Shown here in pieces: positions 43,594 through 55,545 of a stretch of DNA of 64,000 bases. The notes under the pieces were generated by a model. The model searched no databases. It was not told the origin of the DNA and saw only the letters and a program-made list of their open reading frames with translations. The translations under genes were made by a program, and so were the position numbers. Source of the stretch: Adenophora triphylla var. japonica (taxonomy: Eukaryota; Streptophyta; Magnoliopsida; Asterales; Campanulaceae); contig JAFEMH010000759.1 in assembly GCA_022495995.1 (NCBI GenBank), positions 310,001-374,000 of the forward strand, in the 5' to 3' direction. The stretch's first letter is position 1. Each line of letters opens with the position of its first letter.

Positions 43594-45686
43594 ATGGATC
43601 CAAATACTTTAATTTCCAACTTCATTTATGCACAAATAATGCCTATTGTAGCTCTTTGTTTCATCTTACCTTTCTTCTATTTCTTCAAGTTTATGAGCTC
43701 GGTTTTTCGATACTTTTTCATGGAGGACTTGAAAGGAAAAGTTGTTATCATTACCGGTGCCTCGTCAGGAATAGGAGAGGTTAGTACATTACTAGACTGT
43801 CGATAGTTTCTGCTACGTTTTTTTTTTAAATGTTTTTGTTTATTTATTAATCAATGACTTTCATATGAAAAGGAATATCGGATTTTGCTTGGGCTAGAGT
43901 TCTTTTGCAGTTTCTGCTACATGTAAACGGTCTCTCTGCTTGTCTAATTATTCTCATTTTGTATTTGACTTTCAGCAACTGGCTTATACTTACGCAAAAA
44001 AAGGAGCATCTTTGGTCATTGTCGCGAGAAGGAAAAGTCAACTTGAGAAAGTTGCTGAGGTGGCACGAGAGCTCGGTGCCCTCGAGGTTCTTCCCGTTTG
44101 TGCAGATGTATCAAATGAGAAGGACTGTAAGAGGTTCATCGATACAGCCATCAACCATTTTGGCCAGTGTAAGCATTTAACCTTCTTCCCTTTTTTTTTA
44201 AGTTTGAATTTTTAATAATGACATTCGGTCTCTTTAGACGTTTAGAGATTCAAATGTATGTACTGATATCTGCATATATACAGTGGATCATCTTGTCAAT
44301 AATGCTGGGATACTTGGTTTATGCCCATTCGAAGATGCCACGGATGTTGCCAAGTTTGAACCCGTGATGGTGCCCAACTTTCTTCGTCGAACATAATCCT
44401 TTTTTCCCTCCATTTTTCTACTTTAATTGAGATTGTTTTTCTCTTTCAGGATGTGAATTTTTGGGGGTCGGTTTATCCAACTTACTACGCGATCCCTCAC
44501 TTGAAAAAGACTAGGGGGAAGATAATTGTTAATTCATCTGCCGGAGCTTTTTTGCACCCTCCAAAAATGAGCTTCTACAACGTAGATTTTTGAGTATTTT
44601 TGCTGGTTCAATTTGATAAACTTGTTCTTGTTTTGATATGGTTTATTTTGTTTGCAGGCAAGCAAGGCTGCTTTGATAAGTTTCTACGAGACATTGAGAG
44701 TTGAATTGGCCCCTGAGATCTCGATAACAACTATAACTCTTGGATTTATAGAATCAGAGATGGTTCAAGGAAAGCATTTGACAAAAGACGGCGCTATGGA
44801 AGTCAACCATAAGGCAACTGATGTAAGATCCACACTTAAATTCTAGTACGCATGCACACACTTACACACACAAAAATAGATGCGTCTGCATCATACCGGA
44901 CCAAAAACAATTCCTGAATCCGCCATTGTATACATGATTTACGTTTTATAGTAACATGAGTCATATCTTCTAATAACATGGGTTACATTTAACTATAACA
45001 TTATAGTAACATGATGTAAATATTGTATACTCCCTCCGTCCCGGCCGACTTAGGATTTTTTGAAATGGCACGAGGATTAAGGAAAAGGTAAATGTTGTGA
45101 GTGTAATTTAAAAATAGGAGAGAGAATGAGTGGAGGGAATAGTAAATTATAATGATGTTGTGAGTATTAAAATAATGTAGGAGAGAGAATGAGTGGAGAG
45201 AATAGTGATTTAAGGTTTCCATTTTGGGCCGTCCTAAGTCGGGTGGGACGCCCAAAATGGCAAAAAATCCTAAGTCGGCCGGGACGGAGGGAGTATATAG
45301 TAACATGAGTTACGTACTCTAGTAAGGTTTTCGAACTAATGTGTTTGGACTGTTGTGCAGTTTGACTGTACAGGCCCCGGATCCATGCACGCACACACAA
45401 ATATGTTTATAAAAAGCTGCATTATATCAGACAGACTGATATAAGTATTGTTGTGCAGGAGGTTATACATGGGTTGCCAGTTATGAGTGGTAGCGCTTGT
45501 GCAGAAGCCATAGTTTGTGCAGCACGAAAAGGAGAAAGAAATGTGACAGAACCGAGATGGTTTCGGGTGTTGTTCTTGCTGAAAACTCTTTGCCCTGAGC
45601 TTGTTGATTGGTATAACCGTAGATTTTATTATAAACCAAGCAGACTTGACTCCGTTCCAGTTCAATCTCGCAATAAAATGCAGTAA
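43594..45686 (+). CDS. 11-beta-hydroxysteroid dehydrogenase-like SDR (steroleosin-like)
   Basis: NADP(H)-type short-chain dehydrogenase of the plant HSD/steroleosin family, usually on oil bodies or ER and linked to brassinosteroid or other sterol metabolism. Six exons: 43594-43779, 43976-44168, 44284-44369, 44450-44581, 44658-44822, 45459-45686, all with GT/AG borders, giving 329 residues. A hydrophobic N-terminal anchor spans about residues 13-32 (IMPIVALCFILPFFYFF, with a proline as in steroleosins). The cofactor motif TGASSGIG is at about 54, NNAG after exon 3 begins, the catalytic Ser in VNSSAG, and YNASK (YxxxK) across the exon 4/5 border. It is slightly shorter than typical family members (about 350). 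No breaks seen. A Stowaway MITE lies in intron 5. A broken paralogue lies at 54420. Confidence 0.93.
45030..45293. mobile_element. Stowaway MITE in intron 5 of SDR gene 1
   Basis: Inverted ends CTCCCTCCGTCCCGGCCGAC and its mirror, 264 bp, with TA on each side (45028-45029 and 45294-45295). The termini match over about 30 bases, which suggests a young copy. Confidence 0.92.
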
Positions 45687-45689
45687 ATG

Positions 45690-46508
45690 TACTTTTTCGA
45701 GGAGTTCTAATAAGGCCATTTTCGAGTTTGCCTGTTTATTGTAAGAACAACCATTTCCATTAATGATTCATCATTTTTGTTTTTGTAAAGAAATGCATAC
45801 GGTTCATGTTCTTGTTTGTGTCGGTGAAACATTTTTTGCTGATCCATCCTTACAAAAGGATGGATACAAGCATCGGAAACTGGTTTCAATATACTACAAC
45901 AGCAAAAAGATAGCCAAACTACTTCCATTTGTGGTTAGTTAAAATAAGAATGTGGTCGACGGAAGAATTTAAAATCCCATAGCTAGATATCCAACATATA
46001 AGCCAAAAATAACACGATAAATCATAGAAATTATATGCCAAATATTTCGTGCATGAGCTCTCTTGATGATCATATCAAGGTTTTGGCATCCTCAAGATCA
46101 AATAAACACATAAACTAGTTCCAAAATTCAGTAAACTTTCTGCAGAGTAATAACAAGTACTACAAGATGAGAGTCACTTCAATTTTACGGCAAAACTATA
46201 AATTTGCCGCTGTACTACGAGTTTAGTTGCAGATTTGCTATCGTACTTTGTTTATGTTCATTCTGTCATTTTACCATGATTTACAGCTTCATTTTCGGGC
46301 TTCTCTCTAACGGGTGTTAGAATTAATCAATTAATATTAACAAAATGTTAGAACTTTAACAAGAACAAAGAAGTAAAAAACTTAACGAAGACATTGAAAA
46401 CTTAACCAACATCTTCCTTTTCCCTAGTGGTGCAGTCGGAATCAATTGAGTTCTCAGTGGGCCTCTCGTACTGTTCAATTATCTTTTACCGCTCAACTTT
46501 GAAAAGGA
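45690..46508. other. 3' flank of SDR gene 1; no gene seen
   Basis: Ordinary AT-rich spacer. A stretch near 46190-46330 (ACGGCAAAACTATAAATTTG...) looks repeat-like, but no ends were found. Confidence 0.45.
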
Positions 46509-46513
46509 AGATG

Positions 46514-47376
46514 TGTTGGAAATGGGTAACGGAAAGTTAAGTTTAACTTAACGTTGACCTAGGTTTCTAACGAAAGTTCGTTATTTGTTAACGAAACTAG
46601 TTACAAATGGTAATCTACATTTGTTGTAGATTATATAACTCATTTAATGTCTCAAAAACCATTTCCGGGTGAATGAGAAATTAATGACAAATGATTTGTA
46701 ACTTAACAAGAGTTAAATATTGGGTCAAAGTTTGATTTGGGTTGGTCTCAAAATTGGTTTGGACTTGTTGTGGCTAAAGGACTGATGAGCAGGCTAAAGA
46801 AGCTTCTACACGGCCGTGCAAGTGTCTAGGACACGGCCGTGCACCGTGCCTTGCCTTGCCACTCGACCGTGCTGAGCCTTGAACTCGACCGTGCATATTG
46901 CCTTGCACGGCCGTGCAGTTCATTGGACACGGCCGTGCAAATGCTGTTATACCCGAAAAGTTGTGACTTTTCAAGGGAAAAGCCACCAAACCTTTTGACT
47001 CTCCTTATATACTTCCCCTCCGAATTTCAATTCATACATACAGTATTTTGAGCCTTCCTACCCTCTAGTAAGATAGATAAACTTATCCAAATCATTGGCA
47101 TATTGTTGCATCAAATCCTTCAAGTCTAAAGTTGCTAACATTGTGTTGTTCGCTAAAGTATTTGATTTGGAGTGCTCCTATCATATACTTAAAAGTCGTT
47201 TCATCTTACTAGAAGATTGCCATCGAAACCGTAAGCACCTGTGCGGGGCAATTACTTCTTACGGAGATTGTATTTGATACAAGACTCGACTTAATTTCAT
47301 TTGTTTTCAATCTCCGTTTCTTTCTTCGTCAGTTTTTCTGTTAAGTTCTTGAGAAGCCATACCAATAAGTCCAACA
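46514..47376 (+). repeat. 5' LTR of Copia-2
   Basis: TGTTGGAAAT...AGTCCAACA. GCACGGCCGTGC-type palindromes at about 46809, 46832, 46905 and 46928, with TCGACCGTGC variants at 46863 and 46884. TTATATA lies at 47005-47011, 67-196 bp downstream of them. Confidence 0.95.
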
Positions 47377-47417
47377 ATCGTAAGAATTAATTTCACGCTT
47401 CTCCAGACTTTCAAGAG

Positions 47418-48526
47418 ATGGCAACCGAGAAAGACACCACCGCATCAAGTCAAGGCAATGTAACGCCTCCTTCTCAAGGTGACGCAACGTTCAACAATGT
47501 TGCACCCGCTCATACATCGCATCACCCGGGTCATGGTGAGAAACCCCAGAAGTTCACTGGTGTGGATTTCAAGAGATGGCAACAGAAGATGCTATTCTAC
47601 TTGACCACCTTAAGCTTGCACCGCTTCTTAAAGGAAGATCCTCCGGCGGTGAAAAAAGGTGATCCCGACCCCCAAAGGCAAATGGCCAAGGAGGCTTGGG
47701 CTCACGGTAATTTTTTGTGTAAGAATTACATCCTAAATGGACTTGACGATGCACTATACAATGTGTATAGTAACGTCGAGATAGCCAAGGCGTTGTGGGA
47801 CACCTTGGAAAGGAAGTACAAGATCGAAGACGCCGGGTCAAAGAAATTGTCGTCGGTAAGTATCTTGACTTCATGATGGTCGATTCCAAATCGGTAACAA
47901 CTCAAGTGGATGAGTTCCAACTCATTTTACATGGGCTTGATGTCGAAGGGATGATCATGAATGATCCATTCAAGGTGGCCTCTATCATTGAAAAATTGCC
48001 GCCTTCATGGAAGGACTTCAAGAACTATCTCAAGCATAAACGCAAGGAGATATCCTTGGAAGACATTGTTGTTCCTCTTCAAATTGAAGAGAACAATAGA
48101 ATCAACGAGGCCAAGGATGCTAAGGGCAAGATGGAGGCTAAGGCCAATCTCGCCGAGGCTAGCACAAGTGGCACAAAGAGAAAGCATTCCGAAAATGTCG
48201 GGAATGCTAAGAAAGGAAAGAATAAGGGCACTAAGAAGTTCAAGGGGTCTTGCTATAATTGTGGTAAATCGGGCCACTTAGCAAAGGACTGTCGTCTCCC
48301 GAAGAAAGAGGCGAATAACGTTGACCACATGGACCTAGATTTTGCAGCGGTGGTCTTTGAGGCTAATGTTGTAAACTTGGATGAGAATCCTAAAGCTTGG
48401 TGGATAGATACCGGTGCTACCCGCCACATTTGTGGTAATAAGGAGAGTTTCTCCTCCTATACTCCCATCTCCGGAAGAAAGCTCTACATGGGAAATTCTG
48501 CGACCTCCGATGTTCAAGGCATTTGA
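47418..48526 (+). pseudogene. Copia-2 gag and protease
   Basis: Starts MATEKDTTASSQGN. The gag core has FKRWQQKMLFYLTTL and EIAKALWDTLERKYK. A one-base loss near 47848 shifts the frame; it continues as GKYLDFMMVDSKSV in the next frame (47795-48526). The zinc knuckle CYNCGKSGHLAKDC and the protease site WWIDTGATRHIC follow. TGA at 48524-48526 ends the frame where the polyprotein should run on. These two lesions prevent production of full Gag-Pol. Confidence 0.9.
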
Positions 48527-48529
48527 AAC

Positions 48530-51313
48530 GTGATATTGAAGATGACTTCCGAAAAAGAAGTAACCTTGTTGGATGTGCTGCATGTTCCAGACATCCGTAA
48601 AAATTTAGTTTTCGGCGCTTTGCTTAGTAAGGCCGGATTTAGACTTGTATTTGAATCTGACAAATTTGTAATAACTAAGAATGGTTTGTTCCTTGGAAAG
48701 GGCTACCTCGAGGAGGGCCTTTTCAAGATGAATGTAATGAATATTGTCCGCCATAGTGCGAAGAATAAAAGCGTTGTTTCTTATGTTTACTTGTCAGAAA
48801 GTTCTAATTTATGGCATGATAGATTAGGACATGTAAACCTCGACACCATTAAGAAATTAGCGAGACAAGATTTAATCAAAATGACTAAATCCGACTCGAC
48901 TAATAGGTGCGAAGTTTGTGTTGAGGCAAAAATGACGAAGTCGCCATTTAATGCAATAGAAAGAAACACAACTCCTCTTGAATTAATTCACACCGATATA
49001 TGTGATTTAAAACTTGTGCAAACTCGAGGAGGTAAAAAGTACTTCATTACATTTATAGATGATTGCACAAAATTTTGTTATGTCTATCTCTTAAGAAGTA
49101 AGGATGAAGCCTTAGTGGATTTTGAGACTTATAAGAAAGAAGTTGAAAACCAACTTAACTTGAAGATTAAGAAAATTAGAAGCGATAGAGGTGGAGAATA
49201 TGAAGCACCGTTTGAAGGATTATGTTGGGAATCCGGCATAATTCATCAAACAACGGCTCCATATACCCCTCAATCTAACTGGAGTTGCCGAACGCAAAAC
49301 CGTACTCTCAAGGAGATGATAAACGCGCTTTTGATAAGTTCAGGCTTAACCGACAACTTGTGGGGGGAAGCCATACTCACTTCTAATTATGTTCTTAATA
49401 AAATACCCAAGAAAGGTATTGATAAAACGCCCTACGAATTATGGCATAATCGTAGACCATGTTATAAATACCTTAAAGTGTGGGGGTGTTTGGCCAAGGT
49501 TGAAGTACCTAAGCCGAAACAAGTCAAGATTGGTCCAAAGACCATTGACTGTGTTTTTATTGGATATGCCAATAATAGTAGTGCCTATCGTTTTATAGTG
49601 CACAAATCAGACATTCCTGATATGCATGTAGGAACTACTATAGAATCAAGGAATGCGGTATTCTTTGAAAACATCTTTCGTGCTAAGGACAGGAAAGATA
49701 TAGGTTCTAATAAGAGAACACATGAGTCTACAACCGGTCCTTCTCAAATAGAAGATGAAGAACCGAGACGTAGCAAAAGGGCAAGAGTGGAAAAGTCTTT
49801 TGGTCCTGATTTTCTATTTTACATGTTAGAAAACGAACCATCAACTGTTAAAGAAGCTTTATCCGGTCCGGATAGTTCGTTCTGCAAAGAGGCTATTAAC
49901 AGCGAAATCGAATCCATAATGCTCAACAATACTTGGGAATTAGTTGATCTCCCTCCAGGTTGCAAACCATTAGGTTGCAAATGGATCCTTAAAAGGAAGT
50001 ATAAGGCGGATGGATCAGTCGATAAGTACGAATCTAGGCTAGTTGCCAAAGGCTTTAGACAGAAAGAGGGATATGATTTCTTCGATACATACTCCCCTGT
50101 CACAAGGATCACATCTATACGTGTTCTCATAGCTATTGCAGCCGTGCATAATCTTGAGATACACCAAATGGATGTGAAGACAGCTTTCCTAAATAGAGAG
50201 TTAGATGAAGAAATTTACATGGAACAACCCGAAGGGTTTGTTGTTCCAAGTAAAGAGCAAAAGGTGTGTAAACTTGTAAAGTCGTTGTACGGACTAAAAC
50301 AAGCACCTAAACAATGGCATGAGAAGTTCGATAGAACCATGTTATCGAATGGATTCAAGATTAACGAATGTGACAAATGTGTCTACATTAAAGGAACTTC
50401 TGAATCATTCGTTATCGTTTGTCTTTATGTAGACGATATGCTCATAATGGGAAGTAATCATGATTTGATCATGAATACTAAAGGCATGCTTAAGAAGAAC
50501 TTTGACATGAAAGACATGGGATTAGCTGATGTAATATTAGGGATAAAGATCTCTAGAACATCTGAAGGATTAGTTCTTTCACAATCCCATTACCTAGAGA
50601 ATGTTCTTCGGAAATTCAATGTCTTTGATGACCCTCCGGCTAAGACACCGGTAGACTTGGCTCTACATTTAGCCAAGAACAAAGGGGAACCAGTTTCTCA
50701 ACTGGAATATGCAAGAATAATTGGTAGTCTGATGTACTTAACGAATTGTACACGTCCAGACATTGCATATTCAGTGAGCAAACTAAGTAGGTTCACAAGT
50801 AATCCTAGTACTGATCATTGGAAAGCACTAATAAGAGTACTAAGATATTTAAAGTATACATTAAACCATAAGATACTTTACAAGAAATATCCAGCAGTAT
50901 TAGAAGGATACTGTGATGCCAATTGGATATCGGACACGAAAGACTCTAAATCCACGAGTGGATATGTATTCACAATAGGTGGAGGAGCCGTGTCATGGAA
51001 ATCCTCCAAACAGACATGTATAGCCAGATCCACGATGGAGTCTGAGTTTATCGCTTTAGATAAAGCTGGGGAAGAAGCAGAATGGCTTAAGAACTTCCTG
51101 GAGGATATTCCTTATTGGAGCAAACCTGTGCCTGCTGTACTAATACATTGTGATAGTCAATCAGCAATTGGAAGGGCACAAAATAGTATGTCTAGACATA
51201 TTCGTAGTAGACACAATACCATTAGACAGTTGATCAAGAATGGAGTTATCACTATTGATTATGTAAAGTCATGTGATAACTTAGCGGATCCGTTTACCAA
51301 AGGTATAAATTGA
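48530..51313 (+). pseudogene. Copia-2 integrase, reverse transcriptase and RNase H
   Basis: An open frame of over 900 residues. Integrase: [17 protein letters not shown] with CEVCVEAK zinc ligands, HTDICDLK (first Asp), SDRGGEY (second Asp). The segment that normally supplies the catalytic Glu reads [14 protein letters not shown] because of paired compensating indels at about 49279-49297, so that Glu is absent. [42 protein letters not shown], catalytic [10 protein letters not shown]. RNase [44 protein letters not shown] and RNase H look intact; integration would fail. Confidence 0.92.
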
Positions 51314-51931
51314 GATCAACTGTATAAACTGTTAAGGGGAATGAGTTTAAAACCCACAACAAAAGGACTTATAGCGGACACTCAACCTTGAGAAATGGAG
51401 ATCTCAGGCCCTTGGTTCAATGAGACAACCAAGTTATAAGTTCTAGTAGAGTTACTTGGAAACAACAACTCGGTTTATTAACCTGGAGATGTTGAATACT
51501 CATTCCCAGAACATCCAAGTACAAGCACATGCAGCAGTGGTAAGGATAAGTTGAGAAAACTTTTAATGATTTCTATACCTACGGGTGGAGTAGTGCATGA
51601 TACTCCTTATAGTGAAAATCACCTATATAAGCGAGAGGTAATTAGGCCGCCTCTAAATGAACGCTTATGAATGAGATACGGTCCAGGGCCGAAATGGACA
51701 AAACGTGAGAACAACAATTGTTAGAGTTGTTATTATGTGAGTATTATTGTCTTGGTATACATCCGACAGTCACTGGTTCAAAGCGACTCGCTACCAAATG
51801 GCTAGTATATCCGATAATATTTCACTAGGGAGGATTCAAGGCCACAAGCTATCTATCCCGATGTAATAATAGTTCGCCGGAACTTTGGACGAAATTGCAT
51901 TCATGCATTAATTGTCATTCATGTGGGGGAT

Positions 51932-52794
51932 TGTTGGAAATGGGTAACGGAAAGTTAAGTTTAACTTAACGTTGACCTAGGTTTCTAACGAAAGTTCGTT
52001 ATTTGTTAACGAAACTAGTTACAAATGGTAATCTACATTTGTTGTAGATTATATAACTCATTTAATGTCTCAAAAACCATTTCCGGGTGAATGAGAAATT
52101 AATGACAAATGATTTGTAACTTAACAAGAGTTAAATATTGGGTCAAAGTTTGATTTGGGTTGGTCCCAAAATTGGTTTGGACTTGTTGTGGCTAAAGGAC
52201 TGATGAGCAGGCTAAAGAAGCTTCTACACGGCCGTGCAAGTGTCTAGGACACGGCCGTGCACCGTGCCTTGCCTTGCCACTCGACCGTGATGAGCCTTGA
52301 ACTCGACCGTGCATATTGCCTTGCACGGCCGTGCAGTTCATTGGACACGGCCGTGCAAATGCTGTTATACCCGAAAAGTTGTGACTTTTCAAGGGAAAAG
52401 CCACCAAACCTTTTGACTCTCCTTATATACTTCCCCTCCGAATTTCAATTCATACATACAGTATTTTGAGCCTTCCTACCCTCTAGTAAGATAGATAAAC
52501 TTATCCAAATCATTGACATATTGTTGCATCAAATCCTTCAAGTCCAAAGTTGCTAACATTGTATTGTTCGCTAGAGTATTTGATTTGGAGTGCTCCTATC
52601 ATATACTTAAAAGTCGTTTCATCTTACTAGAAGATTGCCATCGAAACCGTAAGCACCTGTGCAGGGCAATTACTTCTTACGGAGATTGTATTTAATACAA
52701 GACTCGACTTAATTTCATTTATTTTCAATCTCCGTTTCTTTCTCCATTAGATTTTCTGTTAAGTTCTTGAGAAGCCATACCAATAAGTCCAACA
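51932..52794 (+). repeat. 3' LTR of Copia-2
   Basis: Partner of 46514-47376 with the same palindromes and TATA box. Followed directly by the AGATG duplication. Confidence 0.95.
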
Positions 52795-52799
52795 AGATG

Positions 52800-54177
52800 T
52801 GACTACATCGCAACCACTCGCTGCAGCATAGCAGAGATATCCCTGGACCTAACAGCTCTAAATGCTCAACATCCTCATGTGATGAAACTGAGATGAGCCA
52901 AAACTGAAAGACTCAGGCACTAATCAAAAAGGTTAACCTAACCAATGGAGTGATACTTTGATAGAAAGTAAGTACTAGCATTGTATAAGTTATATCATCG
53001 TGCATGTTATACCGAAGTGGTGATAGGTTGGGTTTTGCTGAGGGTTTGATCATAGAGGTGTAGGGGTTTCGGCTGAAGGGTATTGCCGAGGGTTAGATAG
53101 AGTTGTAGGGGTTTCAGCTGAAGGGTATTGTTGAGGATTTGATAGAGATGAGGGGTTTCAGCTGAAGGGTATTGCCGAGGAAGATCGTGTTATGTTGATG
53201 GCAGTAGAGTTTGCCAAGGGTGAAGAGCAGGCAATAGGTTTTGCCAAGGTTTATTAGGGGTGGCTGTAGGGTCTCGGCTAAGAGGGGGATTGAGCCAAGG
53301 TGAAGGAGCAGGCAGTAGTAGACTAGACTGAGGGTTTTGAAGGAAAATTAGGGTTCCAGCAGTAGGTATTGTCGAGGGGTTTGAGAGGTTTTGGTGGCGG
53401 AAGGGGTTTTTATGGCAGTGGGTTTTGGTGTTCAGGTATGGCGGTGGTGTGTGAGGTGGGGAGGGTTTCGGCTTTGCCGAGGGTGTTTTGATTAGAAGGG
53501 AGGAGAGAGAAGTTGAAGAAGGGAATAAAATAGGGTTTCGGCTATTAGGGTTTTGCCGAAGGTATTGGTGTAAGAACTGAGGGAGAGGGTTTGGCGAAGA
53601 AGATAAAGAGAAAGAAAAGAAAAAAAAGGAGTTAAGGTTTCAGCAGTGGCCGAGGGTTTTGAAGCAGAAATAGGGTTTTTGATGTTTAGTGGCGGAAGCA
53701 AGGGTAGGGAGAGGGTGGGGCAGCTAGGGTTTTGCCGAGGTGGGTATTGGAGGGTTTTGGTGTTTGGGTGAGGCGGTGGTGTATAGGGAGGAGGGGGATT
53801 TCATTGGAGAAGGAAAAAAATGGACAGTAGAAAAAAAATGGACAGGTGGGTTGTGATGGAAGGGAGGGGGAGGTTTTCGGCTATTTTTGTTGGGTTTGCC
53901 GAGGGTTGTTTTGGTTTAGAGGGAAAAGTTGGAGAAGAAAGGAAATAATTTCAGCCTGGTAGGTGTTGTTGTGTGTGTGTTTCGGCTGAAGGTGGGTGAA
54001 AGGGAAAGGGTTTCGGCTTTAGGGTTTGAGCCGAGGAGAGTTGCAGGCGGTAGAAGGTTTTGCCAAGGTGGAGAGGGTTTTGATGTTTGTGGCGGAAGCA
54101 ATGGAGGAGAGGGGGTTTGGCGGCTTAGGGTTTTGCCGCTAGGATTTTGGCGGAGAGGTTCTACAATGGATCATATA
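52800..54177 (-). other. leader-like GC-rich repeats of a truncated LTR element
   Basis: The first 200 bp are plain spacer continuing the pre-insertion site of Copia-2. From about 53030 the plus strand repeats GGGTTTCGGCT...GGGTATTGCCGAGGG-like text with variants about twenty times. Read on the minus strand it is CCCTCGGCAAAACCC / AGCCGAAACCCT, just downstream of a primer site. It looks like the leader of an LTR element whose rest is missing. No protein frame. Confidence 0.55.
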
Positions 54178-54189
54178 GCTCTGATACCA
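54178..54189 (-). promoter_or_regulatory. tRNA-iMet-type primer-binding site
   Basis: TGGTATCAGAGC on the minus strand, directly inside the LTR-like block 54190-54419. It shows that this is the 5' end of a minus-strand retroelement. Confidence 0.8.
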
Positions 54190-54419
54190 TGATAGAATTA
54201 TATAGAGAGAGAGAGAGTCGAAGTCAAATAAACAAGGAAGAGAGAAATTGAATTGTAAGACTTAATTTTATTATGAAACGTAAGTTACATATTTATAGGG
54301 TTAGGGTTACAATGATAGAATCAAATAATATCTCTAAGTTGATATACACAATATCTCTAAATATATATAACAATATCTACTGAATATAATATAAAGATAT
54401 TATATTCCTTATACTAGCC
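54190..54419 (-). repeat. short LTR of a truncated retroelement, abutting SDR gene 2
   Basis: About 230 bp between the primer site and the ATG of the broken SDR copy. Plus-strand ends TGATAGAATT...ACTAGCCA. A TATAAATATG-type TATA box lies near 54300-54290 on the minus strand. No second copy is in the window, so the outer boundary is inferred. Confidence 0.55.
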
Positions 54420-54902
54420 ATGTATGAGGCCTATCTGAATAACAAGTTCACAAATGGACTCATGTTCATTTTGTTCTTTCTCATAATTGCAATATCACCC
54501 TTCTTGTTCTTCCTAAATTTCATTTATACCATCAGATCAGCACTTCGTCCTGGCCAAAACATGACTGGAAAAGTTGTCCTAATCACTGGCGCTTCATCTG
54601 GAATCGGGGAGGTTAATTATCTGGAAAAAAAAAACTCATTTTCTTACACTCTTTTTTTTCTTTGTTTTTTTCCTCATATTTTTCATGAATGGATTGGTTG
54701 TAAATGCGGTGCTTGGCTTATGAATATGCCAAGAAAGGAGCTTCACTTGTGATTGTTGCAAGAAGGGAAGGAAGACTTCAACAGGTTGCAGAAAGAGCTC
54801 GTGGGCTCGAATCTCCTGATGTTCTTGTTGTATGTGCTGATGTTTCAAATCTCAATGATTGTAAGAGATTTGTCGATGAAACAATAGGCCACTTTGGTCG
54901 TT
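54420..54902 (+). pseudogene. second SDR (steroleosin-like) gene, truncated
   Basis: Paralogue of the gene at 43594. Exon 1 (54420-54611, 64 codons) has a hydrophobic anchor (FILFFLIIAISPFLFFLNF) and VVLITGASSGIGE ending at a GT donor. Exon 2 (about 54707-54902) has LAYEYAKKGASLVIVARRE, VVCADVSNLNDCKRFVDE and GHFGR, ending at GTAAGT. The acceptor before exon 2 reads GCGGTG with no AG close by. Exons 3-6, with the catalytic Ser and YxxxK, are missing. A non-autonomous LTR element sits in the following intron and no further exon appears beyond it. Confidence 0.85.
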
Positions 54903-55033
54903 GTAAGTCCCTTTTTTCACTCATTCATTCCGGCTTCTATTCGAGCTTTCTGTTTTTACATTGATTTAAGTTGAGTTTGATGATCAAGTCAAGAATATGT
55001 TTTCACTTGCCATGTCTAAACAACTTCATATAG

Positions 55034-55511
55034 TGACGCAGCACAGAAGCGATAGATTCGCGAATAGCAAGCGCTAAACACAAGAGCTCACAAGCAATGA
55101 ACCCTAGAAAAGAGATAACTGGAATCCACCAGAAAAGAGAGAAAATTCTTCAAAATAATATATCAAAAACTTAGTTTTAATCCAGCCCTAAAGATGTTTA
55201 AATACTCATAAAAACCCTAAAACGAAATAAGCAAACAAAGACTAAAGTACCCCTAATTAAAATACCAACATTCAGCAAAATAGAAACAAAACAGAATAAG
55301 GAAACTACTGTTCCGACGTTGAGGCGCCCGCCCGGAGAAGACCCAGGCACCCGCCTGGGAGCCAGAAACTTGCTTGCCTATTGACGCTTAGACGAAGCGC
55401 CCGCCTGGGGAATGGCCATGCGGCCGCCTGGCCTCCAGTGGCTGGTGTGTTTCTGATGTTGCGTGGAGGCGCACGCCTGGCCAGGTTCCTTCCTCGGTTC
55501 CTTCTACATCA
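55034..55511 (-). repeat. 3' LTR of the LARD-like element
   Basis: TGACGCAGCAC...CTTCTACATCA on the plus strand. GCGCCCGCCTGG-type motifs lie at about 55326-55480. Confidence 0.93.
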
Positions 55512-55545
55512 GTCTCCTCCACCTCTAAAGAACTCGACCCCGAGT

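Larger units (their letters stand above)
46514..52794 (+). mobile_element. Copia-2: nearly complete Ty1/copia element
   Basis: Identical-length 863-bp LTRs (46514-47376 and 51932-52794), differing at about 14 positions by eye. Perfect duplication AGATG (46509-46513 and 52795-52799). A purine tract ATGTGGGGGA precedes the 3' LTR. Gag-pol is a single frame except for a frameshift, one nonsense codon and a local out-of-frame patch. It sits between the two SDR paralogues. Confidence 0.95.
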
